Shown here piece by piece: positions 45,347 through 56,040 of a stretch of DNA of 64,000 bases. Under the pieces are notes generated by a model that was not told the origin of the DNA, ran no database searches, and saw only the letters and a program-made list of their open reading frames with translations. Source of the DNA: Dolomedes plantarius. Taxonomy: Eukaryota > Arthropoda > Arachnida > Araneae > Dolomedidae. The stretch's first letter is position 1. Each line of letters starts with the position of its first letter. The stretch spans positions 53,383,496 to 53,447,495 of the forward strand of contig OU015493.1 of NCBI GenBank assembly GCA_907164885.2, written 5' to 3'. Made by a program: the position numbers and the translations under genes.

Positions 45347-46498
45347 CTGAAATTAAGATACTTAGAATTAATAAAATAAATATATTTATAAGAGTGTCTA
45401 ATACATCTTAAGTCACTAAATGAATTTTTACATAAATGGTATCATCTGATAAAATATAAAACATGGCTTAGGTTAAGAACACCAATTGTTTGCACAATTT
45501 TGTTAATTTTTAACAAATGGTACAAAAAGAGAAAAATTTCTTATGAATTTCCTCAAATTTATAACTGTGGAAATATGGATTATGTAATAATATAAAATCA
45601 TGATGCGATATAATATTGGTATAGTGAGAATTTTTTTTTCAAGTTTCAATCAACTGAAGATAAAAGATTAATATAAAAATCTAAGAAATACTCTTGATTC
45701 AATATTAACTGAAAATAAAGCAGCAGATAATTGATACGAAGAATTAAGAAAATAACTCAATGTAGCATACATATTGATATATGTCCTTAATTTCTTTCAG
45801 TCAAATATAATTTCTGTTAATGGTGCTTTCCTAACCTAAGCTATCTGTTATAAACTATTACGAGCAAATGAATCAGTAACATTTGAAATGTAAACATTAA
45901 CTGGAATCTTACATAAAGGTATATTTCAGTCATATTACATGAAAATATCAGAAAGAAACACAACAGCAACATCTAAGACTCACTGCCAGGTAGTAAAAAG
46001 TTATCTATATCCAGAGAATATAAATATTAGGTTTGTGATTCGTGGAATAAATTAACATCTTGATTCATTAAAATTCACATATGGAAGTTTTACAGAGAAG
46101 CCCTTTACCAAAACATCGAAATCGACACGACACAAAACACATTACACAGAGTTGCCATTTCCCGTAACACTAATGATTGTCATATAAAAAGAAAGGTAAA
46201 AATCTTCAAATTAATTAGGGAAAACCCTCGATTTTATGGGTTTCATTTTACAAAAGATATATTTCAGCAGCTATAGTTACTTTCAAAGTAACGACACTTT
46301 TTCCTAACGCTAAAAAACTTTATTTTTGTTAAGATTAAATGCCTTTTTCGAATGTCTCTAGGAGTCTCAGCCGGACAATTCACATATGTGATCGTGAACT
46401 GATCAGTCAAAAAATCTATAACGGCGATAATCTGGCATTATATTCAGCGTTCTACTGCAAAAAAAATTAGTATTATTATTTGTCGCCCATATCTTGTT
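45347..46498. other. Region upstream of the GBF1 start exon; nothing firmly identified
   Basis: AT-rich. It should hold the untranslated first exon and promoter of GBF1 or an intron leading to them. Slightly richer sequence at about 46300-46440 is the only candidate I noticed. No TATA box or CpG island could be assigned. Confidence 0.3.
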
Positions 46499-46505
46499 GT
46501 AGCGA

Positions 46506-46531
46506 ACGTTAAGACGTTCGCTACAGGGCTC
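46506..46531. repeat. 11-bp stem inverted repeat followed by a tRNA-like B box
   Basis: GTAGCGAACGT, a 4-base spacer, then ACGTTCGCTAC, a perfect hairpin. About 8 bases on is GGTCCGATTCC, close to a tRNA/SINE B box (GGTTCGATTCC). No A box or cloverleaf fits, so this looks like the head of a tRNA-derived SINE or LINE-associated sequence. Confidence 0.5.
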
Positions 46532-46639
46532 GGGTCCGATTCCCAGCAACGGTAACGTTCTAGAATAATCCCTTCATAGGGGATTCTAGTGTTTGCTCAC
46601 CTGGATGGTGCTCCCAAATTAAGACTATAAAAATTGATG

Positions 46640-48130
46640 AATTCACCATTTACAGTTCTGTATTACCATGACCATGACGTCATCCGTCAGGAGCACTTCG
46701 GCTTTCGTAGCCGGCACTCCACTCAAAATCAGCTCTGGAGAGTCGAAGAACTCATCCAAGGAGCCGAAGTAAAAAAAAAAAATCCACCTATGTGAAATTC
46801 GTAGACATTTGTAAAGCGTTCGACAAAATATGGTAAACTCATGAATCTTCCTTCAGAGCTGATTAAAATATTTCATAGCTATTTCTCGAATCGAACTTTC
46901 TCGGTCCGAGTTAACACTAACATGTCTTCCCCTCAGCAAATACTTTCTAGTGTACCCCAGGGTAGTCTGCTAAGGCCTAAACTGTTCACTTATTCATAAG
47001 CGACATTCTTACGTCTCTTAATATTCATCTAGCTTTATATTTTGATGATACGTCCATCATTGCCCGACACTCACACTCACTCCGCCTATCTTATCATTCA
47101 ATACATCTTATCGATTCAAAATTATCTTAAATTGCATGAATATTGGCATACCTGTTGGCGTATTAAAGTTAATACCTTGAAATGTACCACCGTACTCTTT
47201 CATCTAAGAGCTCCCCTAACAAAAAAAAACAATAATTTTTTTTCTCAAAAACCAACCCTTACCCTGGAAAACTTATAAATACCTAGGTGTTAGCCTAGAT
47301 TCAAAATTAAATTTGATCAAGTCGACAGCACTGTTCGAAAATCGAAGAAAGAAATTGGCGCCCTTGAACTCCTCCTTTCATATCACAGTTGCCTGTCCTT
47401 AAAGATGAAACTATTACTGTACAAGAGTTTTGTATGTTCTATTCTGACATATGGCTCCGCCGTATGGGGGACTGCATCAATCTGCCTACTACGGAGACTT
47501 CAATTCATTCACAATTATGTCCTCAAGTCTTATGTTACCAAAGCTTCTACTTTCAACAGAAATTGCGTGATTCATAATGATCTTTGCATTAGGCCTATTT
47601 TTCCAACCATTGGGATACTTGCTTTTAAATTTTATCAAGGTTTCTCACGAGTAGCTAATCCGATACTCCACCACATTCCACCTTACGATCCTGGAACTGC
47701 TAACTCTGCGAAACGGCCCAAAGGCTTGTTGCTTCTCCTAGAAATCTCCCTTCCTCCGTCTGAAAAAAAATAGGAGGTACTGAGTGCATATGATTTGCGT
47801 GTTCCCAAATTCAATTTTTTGCCTTAAAATTAACTTTTTTTTTGGAGGGGGGGGGGGGCATTTTTGCGCAGTTTTTAAAATTTTATTCACGTCATACTGC
47901 AAAGACCCGTGCAATCGGGCGCGCGTTGATTGACCCTTCTCCTAATGAATCTAGACTCCATCTCATATAGTATTTTTTTAATCTTAATTTTTCATTTCTC
48001 ATCGTAACTTAAACGCAATTACAAAAACCTCCCATTATAGGAAAATTGTTTGGAGTTTCCTGCCGATTGAAGGCAGAGGACCCCTTACCATCCCCCGTTA
48101 GGATGCGGCATAGCTATTTTAATTCCAGCG
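46640..48130 (+). pseudogene. Broken LINE (non-LTR retrotransposon), reverse transcriptase 3' part
   Basis: Pieces of a jockey-type reverse transcriptase appear in successive frames: EHFGFRSRHSTQNQLWRVEE (about 46690), KFVDICKAFDKIW (46795), SVPQGSLL (46950), ALYFDDTSII holding the FDD active-site motif (about 47034), then an open stretch at 47405-47773 with KLLLYKSFVCSILTYGSAVW, NDLCIRPIF and FKFYQGFSRVANP, the typical thumb/C-terminal block. Several frameshifts and an A-run separate the parts. The rest to about 48130 is probably its 3' tail. Confidence 0.85.
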
Positions 48131-48133
48131 TTA

Positions 48134-48319
48134 GGCCCTGTTCACATAGGAGTCCGTTGCGTTGCGTTAAGGAAAAGATGACGTTGAGACGAAAATAAAC
48201 GAATCATAGGCGTTAAAAATTTCATTGCTAATCGTTTGGAAGCATATGGTTGGTTTATTTTCGTCTCAACGTCATCTTTTCCTTAACGCAACGCCACGGA
48301 CTCCTATGTGAACAGGCCC
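48134..48319. mobile_element. Harbinger-like MITE, copy 1 (186 bp)
   Basis: TTA on both sides (48131-48133, 48320-48322), matching the TWA target of PIF/Harbinger. The element is almost one continuous palindrome: CCTGTTCACATAGGAGTCCG at left, CGGACTCCTATGTGAACAGG at right, with a short asymmetric loop (GTTAAAAATTTCATTGC). Confidence 0.9.
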
Positions 48320-48322
48320 TTA

Positions 48323-48491
48323 GAGTCTGCTGCTTTGCGTTAAGGAAAAGATGACGTTGAGACAAAATAAACCAATCATAGGCCTCCAAACGATTAGCAA
48401 TAAAATTTTTAACGCCTATGATTGGTTTATTTTCGTTTTAACGTCATCTTTCCCTTAACGCTACGCAACGGACTCCTATGTGAACAGGCCC
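48323..48491. mobile_element. Harbinger-like MITE, copy 2 (left end eroded)
   Basis: Adjacent to copy 1, with only the TTA between them. Right end GGACTCCTATGTGAACAGGC intact and followed by TTA; the left about 15 bp have diverged or been lost. The loop is inverted relative to copy 1. Confidence 0.85.
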
Positions 48492-49583
48492 TTAGTTATC
48501 ATCAAGGTATCTGCTCTACATAGGGCACATCGTCTTTCGATTTTCTCCGGCTCTGACAGAGAAACGGAATATTTTAACGCCCTCCTAAGCTAGGACCGTT
48601 AATCTAGAACCGTTCGGATCCAGACGGCAGCCAAGTGATTTTCAAAATTTCTGTTTGGCAAATAATCTCACTTCGGAAAATTACTATATCTTTATTAAAT
48701 CTATCCGTTCGGAGGTATAAGCAGTGCAATGCTTTGAATTTCTAGGTATTCCGTAAACCATACTACCTTGACCTTGATCATATGAAGCAGAATAAGAAAC
48801 CGTTATTACATTGTGATTATAATTCGTAAATTATTCCCTTGCTAAAGGAATAAAAGTGATTTATTATTTTTTTAGTATTAAATTATAATTATTTTGGCTC
48901 TCTGGCCAAAAAAAGTTTATTTTTGCTGTCTTATTTTCTTTTTGGAAGGTTCTTGAAAGTTGTCGGAAATTATGCTTTGTGATATAATAATATTAAGTAA
49001 ATCTGAAATGAATTAAGGGAATGCAGTAGAGAAATCGTTTAGTAATAAAACAAAATCTATGGAAAAAACGTATAAATTCGACAAATTCCTAATTAAATAA
49101 TCCTTATGTAAGCATAAATCCTCAAATTGTTCACAGCTTTATTGATTTAGATAAATAAATTTGATTTCAAAGATACACATAACTTGCCGCCTTCAAATAT
49201 CAAGTATTTTGATCTTAAAAGTCATTGCGATACAAAAGCATGTAAAATATAAATGTCGTATTGCCTGTCCTGATTTTATTTTTCTTGGGCGTGAATCGCA
49301 GTTTATTTGGTTAGTACATATTATTTTATAATGAAAGATATTTGGTTGCATTGTGTTAAAGTTATTTTTTTTAATCCAACCCAAAGCTCTGGACATCAAT
49401 TGGCAAAAACGAACAGGTCAATTAACCATAAATTAAACAAACTCATTAAATTTAAAATAAATCTCATAATTTATTTACAAAAATTATTATTTACAAATTA
49501 CATTAACAAACATTTAAAACCACAAGCCTTCTTTTGCAAAAATATGAAATATTCAATTATAAGCTTTATCAATTATTCCAATA
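48492..49583. other. AT-rich intergenic stretch, no gene seen
   Basis: About 48500-48780 is slightly GC-richer and may be more LINE tail. The rest is AT-rich sequence without frames or repeats that I could identify. Confidence 0.4.
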
Positions 49584-49883
49584 CTAGCTGAATACCCGTG
49601 CTTCGTTACGGGGTACATTTTAGGATAATTACAATGAAAAAGTAGTGAAATTGCTTTTTAGAGGATTTTCTTATAAACAATATATTTTGTTTCTTCATTG
49701 GGCGGAACTAATATTACCAGGCTCGTCTGCGAACTTACGCGTGAGCAAGCTACGTAAAACTGACCGTGCGAGAAACAATTTTCTCGTAAATGTACGCCAG
49801 CATATTTTAAAGTTTCGCCTTGGGACTTATTTATCGTCATGGCGAAGCATATTTTGAGAGGAAATTACAGTTTTATATATAGA
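49584..49883 (-). mobile_element. Helitron deletion derivative retaining helicase end (300 bp)
   Basis: On the minus strand it begins TCTATATATAAAACTG (after A) and ends AACGAAGCACGGGTATTCAG then CTAG (before T), the same end as the Helitron at 316-1039. Between these lies a 60-codon open frame (49658-49840) from the C-terminus of the Helitron Pif1-like helicase: TINKSQGETLKYAGVHLREN (motif V) and HGQFYVACSRVSS (motif VI). The Rep domain and most of the helicase have been deleted. Confidence 0.88.
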
Positions 49884-49954
49884 TTTGATTTAATATCCAT
49901 AAAACATACTAATTTGAACTAAATTTTTAAAAATTTCCATCTCAATTAGTCTAG

Positions 49955-50092
49955 TGGTTAAAATTTATCTTTTACTGTATTTTAATATTTTCTTTGTCAA
50001 TTAATTTCATTGTTATGCACGTGACGCAAAATTAATTTAAAGTATCACGAAAAGAAAAGAAATCTCGTGATCAGCATTTAATAAATTAAATT
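49955..50092 (+). repeat. Helitron interior fragment
   Basis: Collinear with about 510-690 in the Helitron at 316-1039: TCTTTTACTGTATTTTAATA, GTGACGCAAAATTAATTTAA, CAGCATTTAATAAATTAAAT. Termini absent. It lies 70 bp from the helicase-bearing copy. Confidence 0.7.
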
Positions 50093-50093
50093 C

Positions 50094-50652
50094 AAAACTT
50101 TCCAAACGATTACTGTTTTGGAAGCTAATGTTCTGCTAATTTCCAGTAAAAGCTAAAATCATTTGAAAACCACACACCAGTGTTCCACTCGCACGCAACA
50201 CTATAAACCCCTAAAAGAATGCAAGAATAAAACGCATAAAAAATATAAATCTATTAATTTAAATAATTAAACACACACAAATGTATAAATTACACAAAAG
50301 TTTACTTAAATTCTTTAATCTGTCTACATCTCCAGTATAGAAATATTTTCGGGGCATTTACAGAACATGGTATATTTCACTTTTGAAAACACGCATTAAA
50401 TGAGCATCATCTCAATGAGAAATTTCTGAAATGAGCATGGCAATGAAGATCGTGTGTTTACAAACAACAGCAGTAACCGAAATGCGTTAAAATATAAATT
50501 TTAAGAGTTTTATGGTAGTGAGTTGTGTATATAAATAAAAACTTTACAAACGATTACTGTTTTGGATGCTAATGTTCTGCTAATTTCCAGTAAAAGCTAA
50601 AATCATTTGAAAACCACACATCAGTGTTCCACTCACACTCCACACTATAAAA
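50094..50652 (+). repeat. Pair of about 115-bp direct repeats
   Basis: 50094-50210 and 50538-50652 share CGATTACTGTTTTGGA, GTTCTGCTAATTTCCAGTAA and AAAACCACACA(C/T)CAGTGTTCC with few differences. The 330 bp between them are AT-rich and non-coding. Confidence 0.8.
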
Positions 50653-50754
50653 CTGAATTACAGTACTCTGCATTTATATGGGCATTGAAAATTGTGGTTA
50701 GTAGAGGGCAATACGGGACAATCCACGCATTGTCTATAGACACTTGCTTTCTTT

Positions 50755-50962
50755 GGCTATTATTTGATCCGTAATATCTGCCTCATATGCCGTATGTTTC
50801 TAAACGCCATTCCCGAATGAAGAAATCCTGTAGAGGAGGCTTCTGCAACATGTGGACAGAGACAGTTGTTTTGTGACAACTGACTGAAGTGGTGTCATCT
50901 ATGGCTATTATTTGATCCGTAATATCTGCCTCATATGCCGTATGTTTCTAAACGCCATTCCC
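50755..50962 (+). repeat. Pair of about 60-bp direct repeats
   Basis: GGCTATTATTTGATCCGTAA to AAACGCCATTCCC occurs at 50755-50815 and again at 50901-50961, essentially identical. The second copy contains the stop codon of the minus-strand frame 50948-51302. Confidence 0.85.
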
Positions 50963-51302
50963 ATATGAACCACAACCTAATTCCTTTAAAATGGAACAAA
51001 ATGAGTAACTCCAGTTAACCATGTAATCCACTACTGCTACAGGGGCATCAAAATGTGAGAATACAGAGTTTAAATCAGCCAAAACTGCAATTATGGTGTA
51101 CATATGACACCTAACTTCTCCAAAAATCTTTGCCTTTGTGATGAGACTCATAAGTGATTTTTCTTTTTGATGAAACACTCTTGCTAACAAATAATGACGA
51201 TCCTGTGGTTTTTGTCCAACTATTCTTTGCTGTTGTTGTCTGATTTCTTCCAGTCTCGCTTCTCTTTCCGGGGTAAAGATTCGGAAAATCATTCGGGAAA
51301 AG
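50948..51302 (-). CDS. Unrecognised putative terminal exon
   Basis: A strong acceptor (TGTTTACTTTTCAG, AG at 51303-51304) opens a 118-codon frame read FSRMIFRIFTPEREARLEEI, RQQQQRIVGQKPQDRHYLLA, RVFHQKEKSLMSLITKAK, then hydrophobic helical sequence to a TAG. Composition (charged coiled-coil-like first half, balanced codons) looks like real protein rather than intron, and is unlike the transposases here. I do not recognise it. It needs a preceding exon that leaves two bases. It could be part of a host gene or of an unknown element. Confidence 0.4.
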
Positions 51303-51629
51303 CTGAAAAGTAAACAATGCCAAATCAATTTAAAAACTGAATACAGTATAAATAACGTAGAAAAAATAACAGTATGAATAACACAGTATGAATAAAAAAG
51401 TACAGGCCAATAATACAAAAAAAATTTTAAATCGTAGTAAGCAATGAAAAATATTTTACACACTTCAATAATAGCAAAACAAAACATGATGGTAAAATAG
51501 AAAGGAAAGTTAAAACAGAAGTAAGAAGTTAAATTCTAAAAATATAAATGAGGTATAAATCAGCTATCGATTCTAATTTATGAATCAGGACATGAAAAAA
51601 TTACTGCATGTAAAAAAAATTAATCTTAC

Positions 51630-51674
51630 CTCCATTAATTTCAACACTTCTTGATCTGTGGCTTGTCCAATCAT
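51630..51674 (-). CDS. Possible small exon upstream of 51302
   Basis: ATG-led 15-codon stretch MIGQATDQEVLKLME ending at a good donor (GAG|GTAAGA). It ends in phase 0, whereas the frame at 51302 needs a 2-base carry, so the two cannot join directly without an intermediate exon. Confidence 0.25.
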
Positions 51675-52423
51675 GTGAAATATAATTCTTGACAATAATT
51701 CTTGTTAACCTAAACTGTTATTTGTGTTTTTTTAATTTAAAAAAGTTATGTTCTCAAAAATATGACAATTAAGAAAAAGATATCATCGAGAAAAAATAAA
51801 TCATGCTACTTAAGAAAGTCATACCACAAATTTCTATAAAATTAATGTGCAACTATATTTGACGTACAAAATAATGCATATTTAATACATTGTTAACATG
51901 TTTTAACATCAAAAATTTCCACAATCAAAAGCTAAAATTAGTTTAAAATATTAGCTTTAGGATTTTGTGCAGAATGATAGGTGCTTTAGCTAAATTTCAT
52001 TAAAAATTACTTCATATTGATCAATTTATAAAAAAGGTATGCTATTTACAGGTAAGTTTTTGTTTCTTTTTTTGATTTGTAAGTGCTATTTTAGCATAAA
52101 AGACCAAAAATACCTTTACAAAATTATTTTTTCTCAAAGCTGAACACAAACATAATTAACAGTTGTTTTAAAACACCCCTGGTAAACATTGTTAAGTTTC
52201 GAAGTATTAGAATGATAATAAAAAATATTCCAGAGTTTCACACAGAAGCATAAAAAGAAAGAATATGCAAAAAAGTAACTAAATTAAACAAAAATTGACA
52301 GAATACAGAAAAAGTGAACACCGGCAAAAGTAAATAAAACGTTTCCTTGTGCGCATGCGCATTTCTTCTGAATGATTGATTCCAACGCCTAGAGTACCGC
52401 GTTGAAAGAACCACATAAAATTT
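51675..52423. other. AT-rich stretch, nothing identified
   Basis: No open frame, splice-site pair or repeat that I could support. Confidence 0.4.
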
Positions 52424-54110
52424 GTGTTGAAATATCGTTCTTTAAAATTCAATTAAAAATCGAAATTTTAAGATAGAGACTTGAAATGAGGTTTATATGA
52501 ATGAGAAAGCTTTCATCTTCCAGATGATGTAAATATTTACTTTGTAAGATAAAAACACGAAGAGCATCGACCGTAGATGCTAAAAAGTGCATAAATTTAT
52601 CGAAAAAGTGGATTTAATATTTTGATGAAAATATTAGTCTGTTTTAAATTATTTTTAAACAAATGAGGTCTTGTTTGAAGGAGAAATGTCTGTAGTCTTA
52701 GATTGTAAAAAGATCAAAATTCTACGATCATTTTTTGCCGAGATATCGTAATCTGAAGTTAAAAAAAAACATAAAATATCCCACAAAACATAAAATAAAA
52801 AATTTTCTAGAATAAAATTTAAAATTCGGTCTTCGATGTGCACTTTCCCATAGTCTGCACTACCCGTGTGCCAAATTTGACGGCTGTAAGTTTCACAGAT
52901 TCGCCTGGGGGTCGCCCACACACACACACACACGCGCAAACATTCGCTTTTATTAATAAGATGTAATGCTTATTACTGTAATGTTAAAGATGGGAATACG
53001 CTTAAAAGTTTAATTGTTTACTTAAAATACCTTTTTAGATGCCACAACAGAAATTACTCGTTTTACCTTCAATGAAACTTCCGAAATGAGTTTTGTTCTG
53101 TAAGAAAGGAAAAGCTGGAGGTATTCCTAATTACAGATGGCGTTGCCCGGGATTTTAAGTATGTTTGTTAACCAAAATCAATTTAAAAATTGATTAAAGT
53201 ATAAATAACATAGAAAAAATTGACATTTTATATGTTATTTATACTGTGACATAACCCATGACACGGGCTTCGCCCTTCTAGCCGGTCGGTTTAGGGACCC
53301 GTTCCCTTCAGCAATCATTGTCAGAGAATTGAAACACTAAAAAACAACGAATCAAGGTATCTAAATTTTCTGGCTACGTATTCCACTTCCTGCTAACAGT
53401 CACAGCCAGAAGAAAAATTCCCCCCCCCCCCGGCGAGAAATTTCGTTCTGTCCAACCCTCCACGAATGGGCGAAATATTCTTTCTTCGAGCCTTCCCCCC
53501 CTCCACCTCGCTTATGGGTGAAAAAAAGGTTCTTCAACCAAACCGCGCTTGAAAATTCAAGCGGGGAATTTGCGTTGACGTATTGTTCTTTAAAATTCAA
53601 TTAAAAATCGAAATTTTAAGATAGAGACTTGAAATGAGGTTCATATGAATGAGAAAGCTTTCATCTTCCAGATGATGTAAATATTTTCTTTGTAAGATAA
53701 AACACGAAGAGCATCGACCGTAGATTCATAAAAGGGCGTAAAAAAATCGAAAAAGTGGTTTTAATATTTTGATGAAAATATTAGTCTGTTTTAAATTATT
53801 TTTAAACAAATGAGGTCTTGTTTGAAGGAGAAATGTCTGTAGTCTTAGATTGTAAAAAGATCAAAATTCTACGATCATTTTTTGCCGAGATATCGTAATC
53901 TGAAGTTTAAAAAACATAAAATATCGCACAAAACATAAAATAAAAAATTTTCTAGAATAAAATTTAAAATTCGGGCTTCGAGGTGCACCTTCCCATAGTC
54001 TGCACTACCCGTGTGCCAAATTTGACGTCTGTAAGTTTCACAGATTCGCCTGGGGGTCGCATACACACACACACACACACACAAAATCTCTCTTTTATTA
54101 ATAAGATAAG
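52424..54110 (-). repeat. Two about 530-bp direct repeats with CA-microsatellite ends
   Basis: Copies at about 52430-52965 and 53576-54110 are collinear from CGTTCTTTAAAATTCAATTA to CACAGATTCGCCTGGGGGTCG, then a (CA)n run and CTTTTATTAATAAGAT. Differences are mostly single bases. A conserved body with a microsatellite tail fits the 3' end of an RTE-type LINE or a related SINE. The minus-strand frames here (VxATPRRICETYxRQIWHTGSAD) are conserved between copies, so they may be remnants of coding sequence. Confidence 0.75.
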
Positions 54111-54487
54111 CTTTAACAATTATTTAATTATCAACTTTATCAATTATTCTCTTCTCTACCTTTCTAGGATTAGGAAGCGTAAGACTTGAAACCACAAATC
54201 ACAAATTTGACTCTAACCAAAATAATCTAAACTCCTTTTTCTAGCTATTCTATACACCAAAACTGACTCGAAACCGTGGGAACTGAACAAATCAAATAAT
54301 GCAAAATACTCACTCAGTTTGCTGACCTTTGATGATTGTTGACATTCGATTTACTGCTCTGGGATCTAGGAGTCTAAAACCTTCCTAGGCATGGGAGGTC
54401 ACGTCTGGCTTTATGATGAGGAAAACCTCTCGACGTCTGGAGGGATATCTAAGTAGTCTCCACTCTATGATTCCATCAACTCCTTGT

Positions 54488-54832
54488 CTTAAACTCAGGT
54501 GCGGTCTTCACTTGATTAACGGTCGATAACGTCTATGCGTAACCTTAGATGCGGGCTCCACTCCAATAGCTGTCGATTTGCGTCTTCTACTTAACTTAGA
54601 TGCTGGCTCCACCCGACTAACTGCCAACTTATGCCTTCTACGTAAATTTAGATGCACGGGAAACCAACAGCTTCACCCGTCAAAAAGCTCCGATTCAAAA
54701 TTCTATGAAAGACAACACAAGGGTGCGGGGACCCTACAGCTTCCCCGTCAAAATCTTAATCTAAATGCTACGAAAACCACAGGGGGACGGGACTCTACAG
54801 CTTCCCCCGTCAAAATCTTAATCTCTTTTTCA
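54488..54832 (+). repeat. Tandem 50-60-bp repeats, GC-richer
   Basis: Two imperfect arrays. Type 1 units start near 54488, 54544 and 54595 (CTTAGATGC(G/T)GGCTCCAC). Type 2 units start near 54652, 54723 and 54781 (CTACAGCTTCCCC, GTCAAAATCTTAATCT). No coding frame of note. They could be the untranslated region of a retroelement. Confidence 0.65.
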
Positions 54833-55602
54833 AACTCTGTTTCACGTATATAAATTCTTTCATCCCCTTTCTCTAAATTTAATCCCGCCTTCTCATAAAA
54901 CTCTAGCCATTCCAAGACACCGCAATATTTTTATTCGCCTGGCCAAAACTCTTTCGATTGGATGCCCCTCTCACACCGTGCACACCCCCATCAGGCCAAC
55001 CGACAGACCTCCCACGTAACTTGCGGTCGACCCCACACTCTGACTGCCATAAATTGTTCAACAAAGGGTATTATGTTATAACGTCATCCGTGGCTCCACC
55101 GCCGCCTATCTGGTCTGGCATCGGAAGCCACAGACAAACCGCTGTCGTCAACCTCCTCTCTTGCACAAACATAAAAGGGACCGTCTTACTCTTCTCAATA
55201 TTTTAATATAATTTTTATCGAAATTGAAGGCGCATCATTACAATAAACATATGACTTATAAAAATATATAAACAGTTTGCTCATCACTTTTCATTTTCAT
55301 AACAACTAAATCTGTAAACGATCAATTCAAATTATACCATATCGATAGAAAATTCATTCTTGTTAATTTCAACAACATTGAGAAGCTAGTCTTGTCAAAA
55401 TAAGAGTAAAATAAAATTTTTGACTCTCAGTAAAAACTAACAATTCAGTAATGTTTTGAACTTAATCTAATTTTTTATTCATTAACATAATTATACAGCA
55501 ACCTTAATTGACACTGATTGAGGTATTTGAAAACAAGCTTTCATTCACCTTATTATTCATAAAACTGAAATTAACTTAATCATGCAATCTCCACTTTCAA
55601 AT
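54833..55602. other. Mixed intergenic sequence, no gene seen
   Basis: 54833-55200 is GC-richer, with proline/serine-rich spurious frames. 55200-55602 is AT-rich. No domain recognised. Confidence 0.35.
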
Positions 55603-56040
55603 ACACTCTGGCACAAAAAAATATATGAACCCAGAAGAAATCGAGCTGCTATCACGATACTTGGCAGGAATGTAGTCTGGTAAGAGATATGCAAATGATT
55701 AAAATTTCGACGCCAATGAGACAAGGGTAAGCGCGCTATGCGCATATGAGATGCGCAGCTGGGTTTAAAAGCATGATTGGTCGTGCCATAGGGTTATTCA
55801 AACAAATCTGTCGACTTGGATGGACGGTATTGTGACTAGAGATGCCTCTGAGACGTAACCGGCGACAGTACGAACAATTGTCGGACTTTGATAGTAGGCC
55901 TCAGAGAAGAAGGTTGGTCGAACAGGCGTATCCGCCGCCACCTCGGTCGGAGCGATATGGTAGTTGCTCGGTGTTGGCAACAATGGATCATGGAAGGGAT
56001 AGTCTACCGTCGCGGAAGGTCAGGGCGTCACATACGGAGA
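55603..56040 (+). pseudogene. Tc1-like element A, 5' part only
   Basis: Starts after TA with CACTCTGGCACAAAAAAATA. The transposase N-terminus follows: MPLRRNRRQYEQLSDFD at 55842, then, after a frameshift, IVGLREEGWSNRRIRRHLGR and SDMVVARCWQQWIMEGIVYR with the GRSGR linker, a Tc1 helix-turn-helix. It stops at about 56035 where element B begins, so the catalytic core and the right end are missing. Confidence 0.8.

Noticed and set aside
46506..46560. Possible tRNA gene
   Set aside because: Only a B-box-like motif and a hairpin are present; no A box, anticodon arm or cloverleaf.
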